DNA of 64,000 nt, from positions 2,819,501 to 2,883,500 of the forward strand of contig CP116227.1 in assembly GCA_038184435.1 (NCBI GenBank). Reading direction: 5' to 3'. Shown in pieces: positions 7,352 through 15,939 of this stretch (positions are counted from its first letter, which is position 1; each line of letters starts with the position of its first letter). The translations under genes and the position numbers were made by a program. Source of the DNA: Nocardioides alkalitolerans (GTDB lineage Bacteria; Actinomycetota; Actinomycetes; Propionibacteriales; Nocardioidaceae). The notes beneath the pieces are model-generated. The model saw only the letters and a program-made list of their open reading frames with translations. It was not told the DNA's origin and searched no databases.

Positions 7352-8293
7352 ATGCCGCAGAGCCGAGAGGCCGTCCGACTCGAGCCCGGCCCGACCTGCG
7401 TCCAGCAGGCTCGGCGCTGGGCCGCGGCGGTGTGCCACGACATGGGCCGCGAGGACCTGCTCGACGCCGCCGAGCTGGGTGTCTCCGAGCTCGTCACCAA
7501 CGCGCTCCTCCACGCCACCGAGCCCATCACCGTGCGCGTGCGGGGCACCCGGGCCCACCCGCGCTTCGAGGTGGCGGACGGTTCGCGCGTGCCGCCGAGC
7601 CTCACCGCACCGGCGTCGGACCCGGGGGACGAGGACGACGAGTTCGGCTTCCTGCTGACGGTCGGGCGCGGGCTGGGGCTCGTGGCGATGAACTCCGCCG
7701 CCTGGGGCGCCGACATCGTCCCCGAGGGCAAGGTCGTCTGGTTCGAGCCGGTGCCGGAACCGCGGCTCGACGCCGACCTCGAGGGCGAGGTCTTCGACAT
7801 CACCCTCACCACCGGCGACATCGAGCGGGTGCCGACCGTGTTCGTGCGGCTGCGCGGGATGCCGCTGCTGCCCTACCGCGACTTCCGCCGGCACTACGGC
7901 GACCTGCGGCGCGAGGTGCGCCTGCTCTCGCTGGCCCACCAGGACGACTACCCGCTCGCCCACGAGCTCTCCCGGGTCTTCGACCTGTTCGAGAACCACA
8001 TCGACCACGCGGGGATCGCCGGCAGCGTCGAGGCGGGCCTCGCCGCGGGCCGCGTCACCGGCGACTTCCTGCTGACGGTGGGCCAGCCCGCCGCCGATCT
8101 GTCCCACCAGATGCGGGACCTCCTCGACCTCGCCGACGCCTTCTGCCGCACGCAGCGGCTCCTGTCCCTCGCGCGGTCCGAGCCGCAGCGGGAGTTCCAA
8201 CGGTGGCTCCTCGGCGAGATCTCGGCCCAGTCCGCCGGGGCGGCGCCCACACCCTGGGTCGAGGCGCGCGACCAGTCCTCGCACGCGAGCTGA
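7352..8293 (+). CDS. HATPase (anti-sigma/RsbW-like) protein with C-terminal helical extension
   Basis: About 313 residues from ATG 7352, preceded by GAAGG at a good distance; a GTG at 7331 without such a site is the alternative. The N-terminal ~120 residues are a GHKL ATPase domain of the serine-kinase anti-sigma type: the N-box SELVTNALLHA, the G1 region FEVADGS and the G2 region GRGLGLV are visible. The remaining ~185 residues (from about DIERVPTVFVRLRGMP) are mostly helical, match no domain I know, and make the protein twice the usual RsbW length. It is divergent from ndh. A regulatory role through partner-switching or phosphorelay is inferred from the ATPase domain. Confidence 0.82.
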   Translation: MPQSREAVRLEPGPTCVQQARRWAAAVCHDMGREDLLDAAELGVSELVTNALLHATEPITVRVRGTRAHPRFEVADGSRVPPSLTAPASDPGDEDDEFGFLLTVGRGLGLVAMNSAAWGADIVPEGKVVWFEPVPEPRLDADLEGEVFDITLTTGDIERVPTVFVRLRGMPLLPYRDFRRHYGDLRREVRLLSLAHQDDYPLAHELSRVFDLFENHIDHAGIAGSVEAGLAAGRVTGDFLLTVGQPAADLSHQMRDLLDLADAFCRTQRLLSLARSEPQREFQRWLLGEISAQSAGAAPTPWVEARDQSSHAS

Positions 8294-8312
8294 CCCGGCT
8301 CGCCCGCGGGGC

Positions 8313-8669
8313 TCAGCCCCAGCCGAGGTCGTGCAGCGCGGCGTCGTCGATCCCGAAGTGGTGGGCGATCTCGTGGACGACGGTGATCCGCACCTCGTCC
8401 TCGAGCTCCTCCAGGTCCTCGCACATCGCGAGCAGCGGCTTGCGGAAGACGAAGATCCGGTCGGGCAGCACCCCGCCGTAGTCGAACCCGCGCTCGGTGA
8501 GGGCCACCCCGTCGTACAGGCCCAGCAGGTCGGCGGGCTCCCCCTCCGGTGGCTCCTCCTCGACGAGCACGACGAGGTTGTCCACGAGCGCGGCGAGCTC
8601 GTCGGGGATGCCGTCGAGCGCGCGGTCGACGAGCTGCTCGAAGGCGGGACGGTCGAGGTCGACGGGCAT
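8313..8669 (-). CDS. zincin-like metallopeptidase family protein
   Basis: An 118-residue protein of the small actinobacterial zincin family (PF06262 type). The C-terminal active-site motif VVHEIAHHFGIDDAALHDLGW contains HExxH followed by a further His-Phe-Gly-Ile, which would bind one zinc ion. I chose ATG 8669 because the protein then begins MPVDLDRPAFEQLV, matching the compact family size; the frame runs 15 codons further upstream. It is a soluble protein with no signal peptide. Its substrate is not known. It lies downstream of the tRNA-Asp terminator and convergent to the HATPase gene. Confidence 0.88.
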   Translation of the reverse strand: MPVDLDRPAFEQLVDRALDGIPDELAALVDNLVVLVEEEPPEGEPADLLGLYDGVALTERGFDYGGVLPDRIFVFRKPLLAMCEDLEELEDEVRITVVHEIAHHFGIDDAALHDLGWG

Positions 8670-8710
8670 GGGCCCATCCTCGCGGGTGACCGGGAACGGG
8701 CCGGAAATGA

Positions 8711-8747
8711 CCACCGCCCCGGATCTCGATGAGATCCGGGGCGGTGG
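8711..8747. terminator. perfect 17-bp hairpin after tRNA-Asp
   Basis: CCACCGCCCCGGATCTC at 8711-8727 pairs perfectly with 8731-8747 across a 3-base loop (GAT). It lies directly downstream of tRNA-Asp on the minus strand. There is no U-tract, which is usual for actinobacterial terminators. Confidence 0.8.
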
Positions 8748-8752
8748 GTCGG

Positions 8753-8826
8753 CGACCCCGACGGGACTCGAACCCGCGGCCTCCGCCGTGACAGGGCGGC
8801 GCGCTAACCAACTGCGCTACGGGGCC
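8753..8826 (-). tRNA. tRNA-Asp (GUC)
   Basis: Minus-strand cloverleaf of 74 bases: acceptor GGCCCCG/CGGGGTC, anticodon stem CCGCC/GGCGG around loop CTGTCAC (anticodon GUC), T-loop TTCGAGT and discriminator G, as expected for tRNA-Asp. CCA is not encoded. Confidence 0.97.
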
Positions 8827-8915
8827 TTGCTCAACCCCTGCGGTGCAGGAGCCGGTGAACCATAACGCACAGTCGCTCCCGATTCACAATCGAGCTCCAC
8901 CGGCCTGGTTCGTCG

Positions 8916-8988
8916 CACCCCCAACCGGATTCGAACCGGCGCTACCGCCGTGAAAGGGCGGGGTCCTAGGCCGCTAGACGATGGGGGC
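8916..8988 (-). tRNA. tRNA-Glu (UUC)
   Basis: Minus-strand cloverleaf of 73 bases: acceptor GCCCCCA/TGGGGGT, anticodon loop CTTTCAC (anticodon UUC) in a CCGCC/GGCGG stem, T-loop TTCGAAT, discriminator G. It lies about 90 bases upstream of tRNA-Asp on the same strand, so the two are probably one transcript. Confidence 0.97.
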
Positions 8989-9079
8989 CGGACGCGCGCA
9001 CCAGCATAGGGCGGGGCTCGGAGCGCCGCCAACGAACCCCTCGGGCACGCGCCCGACGTCCACCGACGACGAGATCCGA

Positions 9080-9109
9080 TTCGTGAGGTGCCGCGGGCTG
9101 CGGTATGGT
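9080..9109 (+). promoter_or_regulatory. candidate promoter of tRNA-Phe
   Basis: A TATGGT -10-like hexamer at 9104-9109 lies 11 bases before the tRNA. The -35 region (TTCGTG at 9080-9085, 18-base spacer) is weak. This is motif matching only. Confidence 0.45.
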
Positions 9110-9120
9110 CTACCCCGCTC

Positions 9121-9194
9121 GGGCAGGTAGCTCAGTTGGTACGAGCGATCGCCTGAAAAGTGATAGGTCGGCGGTTCGACCCCGCCCCTGCCCA
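9121..9194 (+). tRNA. tRNA-Phe (GAA)
   Basis: Plus-strand cloverleaf of 74 bases: acceptor GGGCAGG/CCTGCCC, anticodon stem ATCGC/GTGAT around loop CTGAAAA (anticodon GAA), T-stem GGCGG/CCGCC with loop TTCGACC, discriminator A. CCA is not encoded. Confidence 0.97.
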
Positions 9195-9200
9195 CGAGCA

Positions 9201-9233
9201 CGAAGGCCCCGCGAGATCCTCGCGGGGCCTTCG
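9201..9233 (+). terminator. hairpin terminator after tRNA-Phe
   Basis: CGAAGGCCCCGCGAG at 9201-9215 pairs perfectly with 9219-9233 over a 3-base loop, 7 bases past the tRNA end. Confidence 0.85.
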
Positions 9234-9272
9234 CCTTTGCGGGGGTCGGCTCCCCCGCCGTACGCCGCGGGG

Positions 9273-10214
9273 TCAGTCCGCCGGGAGCTCGACGCCCGCG
9301 AGGCGCAGCGACTCGGTCCACGCCCGGGCGGCGTCGGTCTCCGAGCGCAGCGGCCCGTAGAGCGGCCGCTCCGCCGGTGCGCCGGTGAGGCCGCCGAGAC
9401 GACGTGGCCCGTAGAAGCGCCCGCCCGCGTCACCGGGGGCGGTGGCCGCGAGCAGGGCCGGCAGCGCGGCGGACTCGGGGGTGCCGACGATGCCGACCCT
9501 CGACAGCCTCCGGATCAACCGGACCTCCCGGGTCTCGTCGTCGCGGCCCATCTCGGGGCGTGCGGCGAGGAGGCTCGTCGGGGCCACCCCGGGGTGGGCC
9601 AGGTTGCTCGTGATGCCCCACCCGTGGGCGCGACTGCGCCGGTCGAGCTCGAGCGCGAACAGGCCCTGGATCACCTTGGACGAGCCGTAGGCCGCCATCG
9701 CGTCGTAGGACCGCTCCCAGTCGAGGTCCTCCCAGTGCACGCTCCCGCGCCGCGCGACGATGCTGGTCTGCGACGTCACCCGCGCCCGACCCGCCCGCAG
9801 CAGCGGCAGCAGGTGGGCGACGAGGGCGACGTGACCGAGGTGGTTCGTGCCGAGCTGCAGCTCGTGGCCGTCGGCGGTGGTGCGGCGCTCGGGCGGCGTC
9901 ATCACCCCCGCGTTGTTGAGCAGCACGTGCACGGGCCGCCCGTCGTCCCTGAGCGTCGTCGCGAACGCCTCGACCGATGCGAGCGAGGCGAGGTCGAGCG
10001 ACCCGAGCGTCACCGCGGCACCGGGGTGCTCCGACCTGATCGCGGCGACCGCCGTCTCGCCCTTGGCGGGGTTGCGCACGCCCAGCACCAGGTCGGCGCC
10101 CGCACCGGCGAGGCGCCGGGCGAGGACGAGCCCGATCCCGTCGCTGCCGCCGGTCAGGACCACCCGACGGCCGGTGAGGTCGGGGACGGTCAGGTGGGGG
10201 GTCGAGCGGGTCAT
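9273..10214 (-). CDS. short-chain dehydrogenase/reductase
   Basis: A 313-residue classical/extended SDR of the retinol-dehydrogenase-like group. It shows the NADP-binding TGGSDGIG (~20), LNNAGVM (~95), a serine in the SQTSIVA strand and the catalytic YGSSK (Tyr-x3-Lys). The start ATG 10214 is preceded by AGGAGG. The substrate cannot be told from the sequence. It is transcribed away from the XRE-family gene at 10384, an arrangement often seen when the regulator controls the reductase. Confidence 0.9.
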   Translation of the reverse strand: MTRSTPHLTVPDLTGRRVVLTGGSDGIGLVLARRLAGAGADLVLGVRNPAKGETAVAAIRSEHPGAAVTLGSLDLASLASVEAFATTLRDDGRPVHVLLNNAGVMTPPERRTTADGHELQLGTNHLGHVALVAHLLPLLRAGRARVTSQTSIVARRGSVHWEDLDWERSYDAMAAYGSSKVIQGLFALELDRRSRAHGWGITSNLAHPGVAPTSLLAARPEMGRDDETREVRLIRRLSRVGIVGTPESAALPALLAATAPGDAGGRFYGPRRLGGLTGAPAERPLYGPLRSETDAARAWTESLRLAGVELPAD

Positions 10215-10281
10215 GGCGCCTCCTGGCGATCGGTGTCGCGCTCCACCCTGCTCCCCCGCGTCGACCGGCGGCAGGGCCCGC

Positions 10282-10324
10282 CGATCCCCCCCTTCGGCCC
10301 CTCCCGCGCCGTACGGGGGGATCG
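10282..10324. promoter_or_regulatory. inverted repeat between SDR and XRE genes, candidate operator
   Basis: CGATCCCCCC at 10282-10291 is perfectly inverted as GGGGGGATCG at 10315-10324; the centres are about 33 bases apart, close to three helical turns. Its position in the 169-base divergent promoter region suggests binding by the XRE-type regulator. Confidence 0.5.
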
Positions 10325-10383
10325 ATGGTCCGTGGCACCGGGGCACCCGGGCGCGGTAGGAAGGGCGCGGAGAGGAGGCCACC

Positions 10384-11223
10384 GTGGTCGATCGAGCCGG
10401 ACTGGCCGACTTCCTGCGCCGGCGCAGGGAGTCGCTGCAGCCCGAGGACGTGGGGCTGCCGCGCGGGCCGCGGCGGCGCGCCTCCGGCCTGCGGCGCGAG
10501 GAGGTCGCGGCGCTCTGCCACATGTCGACGGACTACTACACGCGCCTCGAGCAGCAGCGCGGCCCGCGGCCGTCCGAGCAGATGGCCGCCGCGCTCGCCC
10601 AGGGGCTGCACCTCACCCTCGCCGAGCGCGACCACCTGTTCCGCCTGCTCGGCCACCGCCCGCCGCCACGCGGGGCGAGCAGCGAGCACCTGTCGCCCGG
10701 CCTGCTCCGCATCTTCGACCGCCTCGCGGACACCCCGGCGGAGATCGTCACCGAGCTCGGGGACACGCTGCGGCAGACCCCGCTGTCCGTCGCCCTCACC
10801 GGACCGACCGCCCACCTGACGGGTCCGGAGCGCAGCCGCGGCTACCGGTGGTTCGTCGACCCGGCGAGCCGCGACCGCCACGCGCCCGAGGAGCACGCGT
10901 TCCTCTCCCGGCTCTACGCGTCGGGCCTGCGCGCCGTCGTCGGCCTCCGCGGTCCGGGCTCGCGCGCCGCAGCGCTCACGGACCTCCTGCTCGAGCGCAG
11001 CGCCGAGTTCCGCGAGCTGTGGGACGCCCACGAGGTCGGCCTCGAGCCGCACGAGCTCAAGTGCTACCAGCACCCGACCGTCGGCCGGATCGAGGTGCAC
11101 TGCCAGACGCTGCTCGATCCCGACCAGTCGCACCGGCTCATGGTCTACACCGCCGAGCCCGGGTCGGAGAGCCACGAGAAGCTCGAGCTGCTCGCGGTGC
11201 TGGGCGCCGCCGCGGACGCCTGA
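10384..11223 (+). CDS. XRE-family regulator with MmyB-like ligand-binding domain
   Basis: A 279-residue transcription factor: an N-terminal HTH_3/XRE domain (residues ~8-75, with SGLRREEVAALCHMSTDYYTRLEQ as the helix-turn-helix) followed by the MmyB-type C-terminal domain of about 170 residues, thought to bind a small hydrophobic ligand. The GTG start at 10384 is preceded by GAGAGGAGG. It is divergent from the SDR gene, which it likely controls; this pairing is common in actinobacteria. The ligand is unknown. Confidence 0.9.
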   Translation: MVDRAGLADFLRRRRESLQPEDVGLPRGPRRRASGLRREEVAALCHMSTDYYTRLEQQRGPRPSEQMAAALAQGLHLTLAERDHLFRLLGHRPPPRGASSEHLSPGLLRIFDRLADTPAEIVTELGDTLRQTPLSVALTGPTAHLTGPERSRGYRWFVDPASRDRHAPEEHAFLSRLYASGLRAVVGLRGPGSRAAALTDLLLERSAEFRELWDAHEVGLEPHELKCYQHPTVGRIEVHCQTLLDPDQSHRLMVYTAEPGSESHEKLELLAVLGAAADA

Positions 11224-11247
11224 GCTCCCCCGCCGTACGACGGCGGG

Positions 11248-11727
11248 TCACCCGCCGTCGACGGGCGGGTCCTGCACCTCTCGGACGTCCCGGACCTCCC
11301 GGGCGGCGCGCTCGATGCCGGCCAGCCCCACCCGCAGGGCGGCGAGCTCGGCGTCCTCGAGCCGCACGAGCAGCTCGCGGCGGTGCTGCATCTGGAGCCG
11401 GGCGACCTGGTCGAGCGCGGCCTCGCCGGCGTCGGTGGCCCGCAGGTGACGCACCCGGCGGTCGTCGGGAGCCGGCTCCTGCCGGAGCAGCCCGTGGTCG
11501 ACCAGCCGACCGACGAGACCGGAGACCGTCGCCGCGCTCACCCCCAGCGCGGTCGCGACGTCGTGGGCCGACAGCGGCGCGCGGTAGACGGCCAGCATCA
11601 GCACCTTGAGCTGCTGCAGGGTGAGCTCGCTGGCGACGAGGGCGTCGACGCGCACGTCGGTGAAGAGGTCCTGGATCCGCACGAGGGTCGCCTCGACGGC
11701 GTCGACATCTCGTTCGCGCTCGTTCAC
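11248..11727 (-). CDS. MarR-family transcriptional regulator
   Basis: A 159-residue winged-helix protein of the MarR family: the recognition region LSAHDVATALGVSAATVSGLVGRLVDHGLL is at ~52-81, followed by the wing RQEPAPDDRRVRHLRATDAG. Long helices at both ends form the dimer interface. It is divergent from the RND transporter gene and 14 bases separate its start from a perfect palindrome (11742-11758), so repression of both genes is the likely role. Confidence 0.93.
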   Translation of the reverse strand: MNERERDVDAVEATLVRIQDLFTDVRVDALVASELTLQQLKVLMLAVYRAPLSAHDVATALGVSAATVSGLVGRLVDHGLLRQEPAPDDRRVRHLRATDAGEAALDQVARLQMQHRRELLVRLEDAELAALRVGLAGIERAAREVRDVREVQDPPVDGG

Positions 11728-11741
11728 CGGACCAGCCTATG

Positions 11742-11758
11742 GTTAGCGCAAGGCTAAC
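11742..11758. promoter_or_regulatory. MarR-type operator palindrome GTTAGC-N5-GCTAAC
   Basis: GTTAGC at 11742-11747 and GCTAAC at 11753-11758 form a perfect 6-bp inverted repeat with a 5-base spacer, the spacing usual for MarR dimers. It lies in the short region between the divergent MarR and RND genes. Confidence 0.75.
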
Positions 11759-11816
11759 TGTCTCGTCGCGCCCCCTCCGCGGCTCTCCCGTTCCGACACC
11801 CCAGGAGCAGAACCCC

Positions 11817-14800
11817 GTGGGCCGACTCGCGTCCTTCTCCCTGCGCAACCGCGCACTCGTCGCCCTGACGACCCTCTTCGTGGCGGTCTTCGGCGTCATC
11901 TCGATGGGCTCGCTCAAGCAGGAGCTCATCCCCAACCTCCAGTTCCCCGCCGTCGGCGTGGTGCTGCCCTACGCCGGCGCCTCCCCCGAGGCGGTCGAGC
12001 AGGAGGTCACCATCCCCGTCGAGGCGGCGCTCTCCGGCGTCGACGGCCTCGAGGAGCTCGACTCCACCTCGTCGAGCGGCTCGTCGCTGGTGCTGGTGCT
12101 CCTCGAGTACGGCACCGACCTCGACCGCGCCCAGCAGCAGGTCGAGAGCGCCGTGTCGAGCCTCGACACCCTGCCCGACACGGTCGACCCCGTGGTCTTC
12201 GCCGGCGACTTCGACCAGTTCCCGGTGGTGCAGCTCGCCGTCACCTCCGACGCCGACCCGGCCGTGCTCGCCGAGCGCCTCGAGCGCATCGCGCAGCCCG
12301 AGCTGGAGGACGTCGAGGGCGTGCGCCAGGTGCAGGTCACCGGCGCCCCGACCGACCGGGTCGAGATCACGCCGACCCCCGCGGCGACCGCCGAGGGGGT
12401 CACCGGCGCCGAGATCGCCACCGCGCTCCAGACCAACGCCGCGCTCGTGCCCGCCGGCTCCGTCGACGAGGGCGACACCAGCCTGTCCGTGCAGGTGGGG
12501 CGCACCCCGGCGACCCTCGAGGAGCTGCAGGCCGTCCCGGTCACGCTCCCCGCGGGCGGCACCGCCCCGCTGGGGACGCTCGCCGAGGTGACGGTCGCGC
12601 AGACGGAGGCCACGGCGTACGCGCGCACGAACGGCGAGCCGAGCCTCGCCCTCGCGATCACCAAGACCCCCGACGGCAACACCGTCGACATCTCCCACGC
12701 GGTGGCCGACCTGCTCCCGGAGCTCGAGGAGGAGCTGGGCGACGACGCGGAGTTCACCGTCTCGTTCGACCAGGCGCCGTTCATCGAGAAGTCCGTGGAG
12801 GACCTCGCCACGGAGGGCGGTCTCGGCCTGCTCTTCGCAGTGGTCGTGATCCTGGTGTTCCTCTTCTCGGTGCGCTCGACGCTGGTCACGGCGATCTCGA
12901 TCCCGTTGTCGCTGCTCGTCACGCTCATCGGCCTGCGGCTCGGCGACTACACGCTCAACATCCTCACGCTCGGTGCGCTCACGGTCGCGATCGGCCGCGT
13001 GGTCGACGACTCGATCGTCGTGATCGAGAACATCAAGCGCCACCTCTCGTACGGCGAGGAGAAGGTCACCGCGATCGTCACCGCCGTGCGGGAGGTCGGC
13101 GGCGCGATCACCTCCTCGACCATCGCGACGGCCGCCGTGTTCCTGCCCATCGGCGTGGTCGGCGGCCAGGTCGGCGAGCTGTTCCGGCCGTTCGCCGTGA
13201 CCGTGGCACTCGCCCTGCTGGCCTCGCTCGTGGTCGCGCTGACGATCATCCCGGTGCTGGCGTTCTGGTTCCTCCGCGCGCCCGCCGGCAGCGTCGACGC
13301 CGCAGCGGTGCAGGCGGCCGCCGAGGAGAAGGAGGAGCGTGCCTGGCTGCGCCGCGCCTACGACCCGGCCGTCCGCTGGGTCGTGCGTCGCCCGTGGGCC
13401 ACGGTGCTCGCGGCCGTGGTGGTGCTGGTCGCCACGCTGGGGCTGTCGCCGTTCATCGGGACGAACTTCCTCGGCAGCAGCGGCCAGAACACCCTGACCA
13501 TCACCCAGGACCTCGAGCCCGGCGCCTCCCTCGCCCGTCGTGACGAGGCCGCCCGGCAGGCGGAGGACGTGCTGGTCGGGGCCGACGCCGTCGAGACCGT
13601 GCAGACCGCGGTCGGCTCGACCGACCCGGCGGCCGCGGCCTTCGGCGGGGGCGCAGGCGGCAACACGTTCGCCGTCACCCTCGACGAGGACGCCGACGCC
13701 GACGCCGTCGCGGACCGGCTCACCCGCGACCTCGAGGACGTCGACGGCGACGTCACCGTCACGGCCGGGGACGCCGGCTTCGGCTCCGCGCTCGAGGTCG
13801 TCGTCACCGCGACGGACCAGTCCCGGCTCGAGGAGGCGGCCGAGCTCGTCACCGCCGAGCTGCAGGACGTCGACGGCATCGGCCAGGTCACCTCCGACGC
13901 CGCCCCGGCCCAGCCGGTGCTGTCGGTGCAGCCGCGCCCCGAGGCGGAGGCCGCCGGCCTCACCGCCGCAGCGCTCGGCCAGGTGCTCGCCCAGGCCCTG
14001 GTGCAGCCGCCGATCGGTCAGGTGAGCATCGACGGCCAGCAGCTCGACGTCGCCCTCGTGGCCGGCGTGAAGCCGACCTCGATCGCGCAGCTCGAGCAGC
14101 TGCCCGTCGCGCCCGGCACCACCCTGGGCCAGGTCGCGGAGATCACCGAGGAGCAGGTGGCGACGGCCATCACGCGCGCCGACGGCGAGCGGACGATCAC
14201 CATCACGGGCGAGCCCGACGCCGACGACCTCGGCTCCGTGACCGCTGCCGTGCAGCAGGTGATCGACGACCTCGACCTGCCCGAGGGCACCGAGGTGTCG
14301 CTCGGCGGCGTCTCCGAGGACCAGGCGGAGGCGTTCGCACAGCTCGGCCTCGCGCTGCTCATCGCGATCGCGATCGTCTACGTCGTCATGGTCGGCACGT
14401 TCCGCTCGCTCGTGCAGCCGCTCATCCTGCTGGTGTCGGTGCCGTTCGCCGCCACCGGCGCGATGCTGCTCCTGGCCGTGACGGGGATCCCCCTCGGCGT
14501 ACCGTCGCTGATCGGCGCGCTCATGCTCATCGGCGTCGTCGTCACCAACGCCATCGTCCTCATCGACCTCGTCAACCAGCGCCGCGAGGCGGGGGCGAGC
14601 ATCACCGAGGCGCTGGCGGAGGGCGGCGGCAAGCGGGTGCGGCCGATCGTGATGACGGCACTCGCGACGATCCTCGCCCTGACGCCCATGGCGTTCGGCG
14701 TGACCGGTGGCAGCGCCTTCATCTCGCAGCCCCTGGCCATCGTGGTGATCGGCGGCCTCCTGTCGTCGACCTTCCTGACGCTGCTGCTCGTGCCGGCGCT

Positions 14801-14891
14801 CTACCTGCTGGTCGAGCGGCGCAAGGAGCGGAGGGCCGCGAAGCGCGCGCAGAAGCGGGAGGCGCGGGCGCACGCGGCGCCGACCGCCTGA
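11817..14891 (+). CDS. RND-superfamily efflux permease (AcrB/HAE-like)
   Basis: About 1024 residues, a full-length RND pump: one membrane segment near the N-terminus (ALVALTTLFVAVFGVIS), a large extracytoplasmic loop, a six-segment block (~330-500), a second large loop and a second six-segment block (~850-1010). The proton-relay pair is visible in TM4 as GRVVDDSIVVIENI. The GTG at 11817 is chosen over an upstream in-frame GTG because CAGGAGCAG precedes it and the protein then starts at the conserved GRLASFSLRNRALV. No adaptor or outer-membrane gene is nearby, as expected for a Gram-positive RND. Expression is probably released by a MarR ligand. Confidence 0.93.
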   Translation: MGRLASFSLRNRALVALTTLFVAVFGVISMGSLKQELIPNLQFPAVGVVLPYAGASPEAVEQEVTIPVEAALSGVDGLEELDSTSSSGSSLVLVLLEYGTDLDRAQQQVESAVSSLDTLPDTVDPVVFAGDFDQFPVVQLAVTSDADPAVLAERLERIAQPELEDVEGVRQVQVTGAPTDRVEITPTPAATAEGVTGAEIATALQTNAALVPAGSVDEGDTSLSVQVGRTPATLEELQAVPVTLPAGGTAPLGTLAEVTVAQTEATAYARTNGEPSLALAITKTPDGNTVDISHAVADLLPELEEELGDDAEFTVSFDQAPFIEKSVEDLATEGGLGLLFAVVVILVFLFSVRSTLVTAISIPLSLLVTLIGLRLGDYTLNILTLGALTVAIGRVVDDSIVVIENIKRHLSYGEEKVTAIVTAVREVGGAITSSTIATAAVFLPIGVVGGQVGELFRPFAVTVALALLASLVVALTIIPVLAFWFLRAPAGSVDAAAVQAAAEEKEERAWLRRAYDPAVRWVVRRPWATVLAAVVVLVATLGLSPFIGTNFLGSSGQNTLTITQDLEPGASLARRDEAARQAEDVLVGADAVETVQTAVGSTDPAAAAFGGGAGGNTFAVTLDEDADADAVADRLTRDLEDVDGDVTVTAGDAGFGSALEVVVTATDQSRLEEAAELVTAELQDVDGIGQVTSDAAPAQPVLSVQPRPEAEAAGLTAAALGQVLAQALVQPPIGQVSIDGQQLDVALVAGVKPTSIAQLEQLPVAPGTTLGQVAEITEEQVATAITRADGERTITITGEPDADDLGSVTAAVQQVIDDLDLPEGTEVSLGGVSEDQAEAFAQLGLALLIAIAIVYVVMVGTFRSLVQPLILLVSVPFAATGAMLLLAVTGIPLGVPSLIGALMLIGVVVTNAIVLIDLVNQRREAGASITEALAEGGGKRVRPIVMTALATILALTPMAFGVTGGSAFISQPLAIVVIGGLLSSTFLTLLLVPALYLLVERRKERRAAKRAQKREARAHAAPTA

Positions 14892-14919
14892 CGCCCCTGC
14901 ACCGGCTCGCGTCGCGGGC

Positions 14920-14955
14920 TCGTGTCGCGGCGACCGCTTGATCGCCGCGACACGA
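14920..14955 (+). terminator. hairpin terminator after the RND gene
   Basis: A perfect 14-bp stem (14920-14933 with 14942-14955) and 8-base loop, 28 bases past the RND stop. Confidence 0.75.
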
Positions 14956-15002
14956 TGGTCGGCGGGGCCCGGGACGCGGGTCCCTGAGACCAGGAGGTGC
15001 AC

Positions 15003-15938
15003 GTGCGAGCAGCGGTCTACGACGAGTACGGCGACGCGGGCGTCATCCGGGTGCGCGAGGTCGACGACCCGCCCCTGGGGCCGGACGTCGTGCTGGTGCG
15101 CGCCCGCGCGACGAGCGTGAACCCGGTCGACTGGAAGGTCCGCGAGGGCTACCTGCAGGGCGCCTTCCCCCACCACCTGCCGATCGTGCCGGGCTGGGAC
15201 GTCGCGGGGGTCGTCGCGGCGGTCGGCCCCGCGGTCCGGTCGGGCCTGCGCCCGGGCGACGAGGTCTGGGGCTACGTGCGGCGCGACGACGTCGCCCTCG
15301 GCACCGCGGCCCAGCTCGTCGCGGCCCCGGAGCGCACGCTGGCGCGCAAGCCGGAGGGGCTGACCTTCGAGCAGGCCGCCGCCGTGCCCCTGGCCGGTCT
15401 CACCGCCTGGCAGCTCGTGGTGGAGGCGCTCGAGGTGGGCGCCGGTGACCGGGTGCTGGTGCACGCCGCCGCCGGTGGCGTCGGCCAGTTCGCCGTGCAG
15501 GTCGCGGTCGCTCGCGGCGCGACCGTCATCGGCACCGCGCGGCCCGACAACCACGCCCACCTGCGGGACCTCGGCGTCAGCGAGGTCGTCGACCACACGC
15601 AGGGACCGATCAGCGCCCAGCTGTCGGAGCCCGTCGACGCGGTCGTCGACCTCGTCGGGGGCGACGCGCTGGCCGACGCTCCGCAGCAGGTGCGCGACAC
15701 GGCCCGGGTCGCCTCCGTCGTGGAGGCCGACGCGGTCCTGGAGATGGGTGGGCGCTACGTCTTCGTACGTCCCGAGGCGGCGCACCTCGACGAGCTCCGT
15801 GCCCTGGTCGACGCGGGCCGGCTGCGGGTGGACCTCGCCGCGACGTACACGCTCGACGAGCTCGCCGACGCCCACCGCGCCTCGGAGTCGGGCCGCACCC
15901 GCGGCAAGATCGCCGTCACGATCCCGCAGGAGGCCTGA
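15003..15938 (+). CDS. zinc-free MDR-family NADPH:quinone reductase-like enzyme
   Basis: A 311-residue medium-chain dehydrogenase of the quinone oxidoreductase type: GroES-like N-terminal domain (SVNPVDWKVREG, GWDVAGVV) and a cofactor fold with AAAGGVGQFAVQ (~155-167). No zinc-binding cysteines are present. GTG 15003 is the start since the GTG at 14997 lies inside the AGGAGG ribosome site. It is likely co-transcribed with the DinB protein, whose start is 1 base past its stop. Confidence 0.9.
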   Translation: MRAAVYDEYGDAGVIRVREVDDPPLGPDVVLVRARATSVNPVDWKVREGYLQGAFPHHLPIVPGWDVAGVVAAVGPAVRSGLRPGDEVWGYVRRDDVALGTAAQLVAAPERTLARKPEGLTFEQAAAVPLAGLTAWQLVVEALEVGAGDRVLVHAAAGGVGQFAVQVAVARGATVIGTARPDNHAHLRDLGVSEVVDHTQGPISAQLSEPVDAVVDLVGGDALADAPQQVRDTARVASVVEADAVLEMGGRYVFVRPEAAHLDELRALVDAGRLRVDLAATYTLDELADAHRASESGRTRGKIAVTIPQEA

Positions 15939-15939
15939 G

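Noticed and set aside
11754..15875. 1373-codon minus-strand frame across the RND gene
   Set aside because: It is antisense to the RND pump and the quinone reductase-like gene, whose frames show clear family motifs; its own translation has no recognisable domain.
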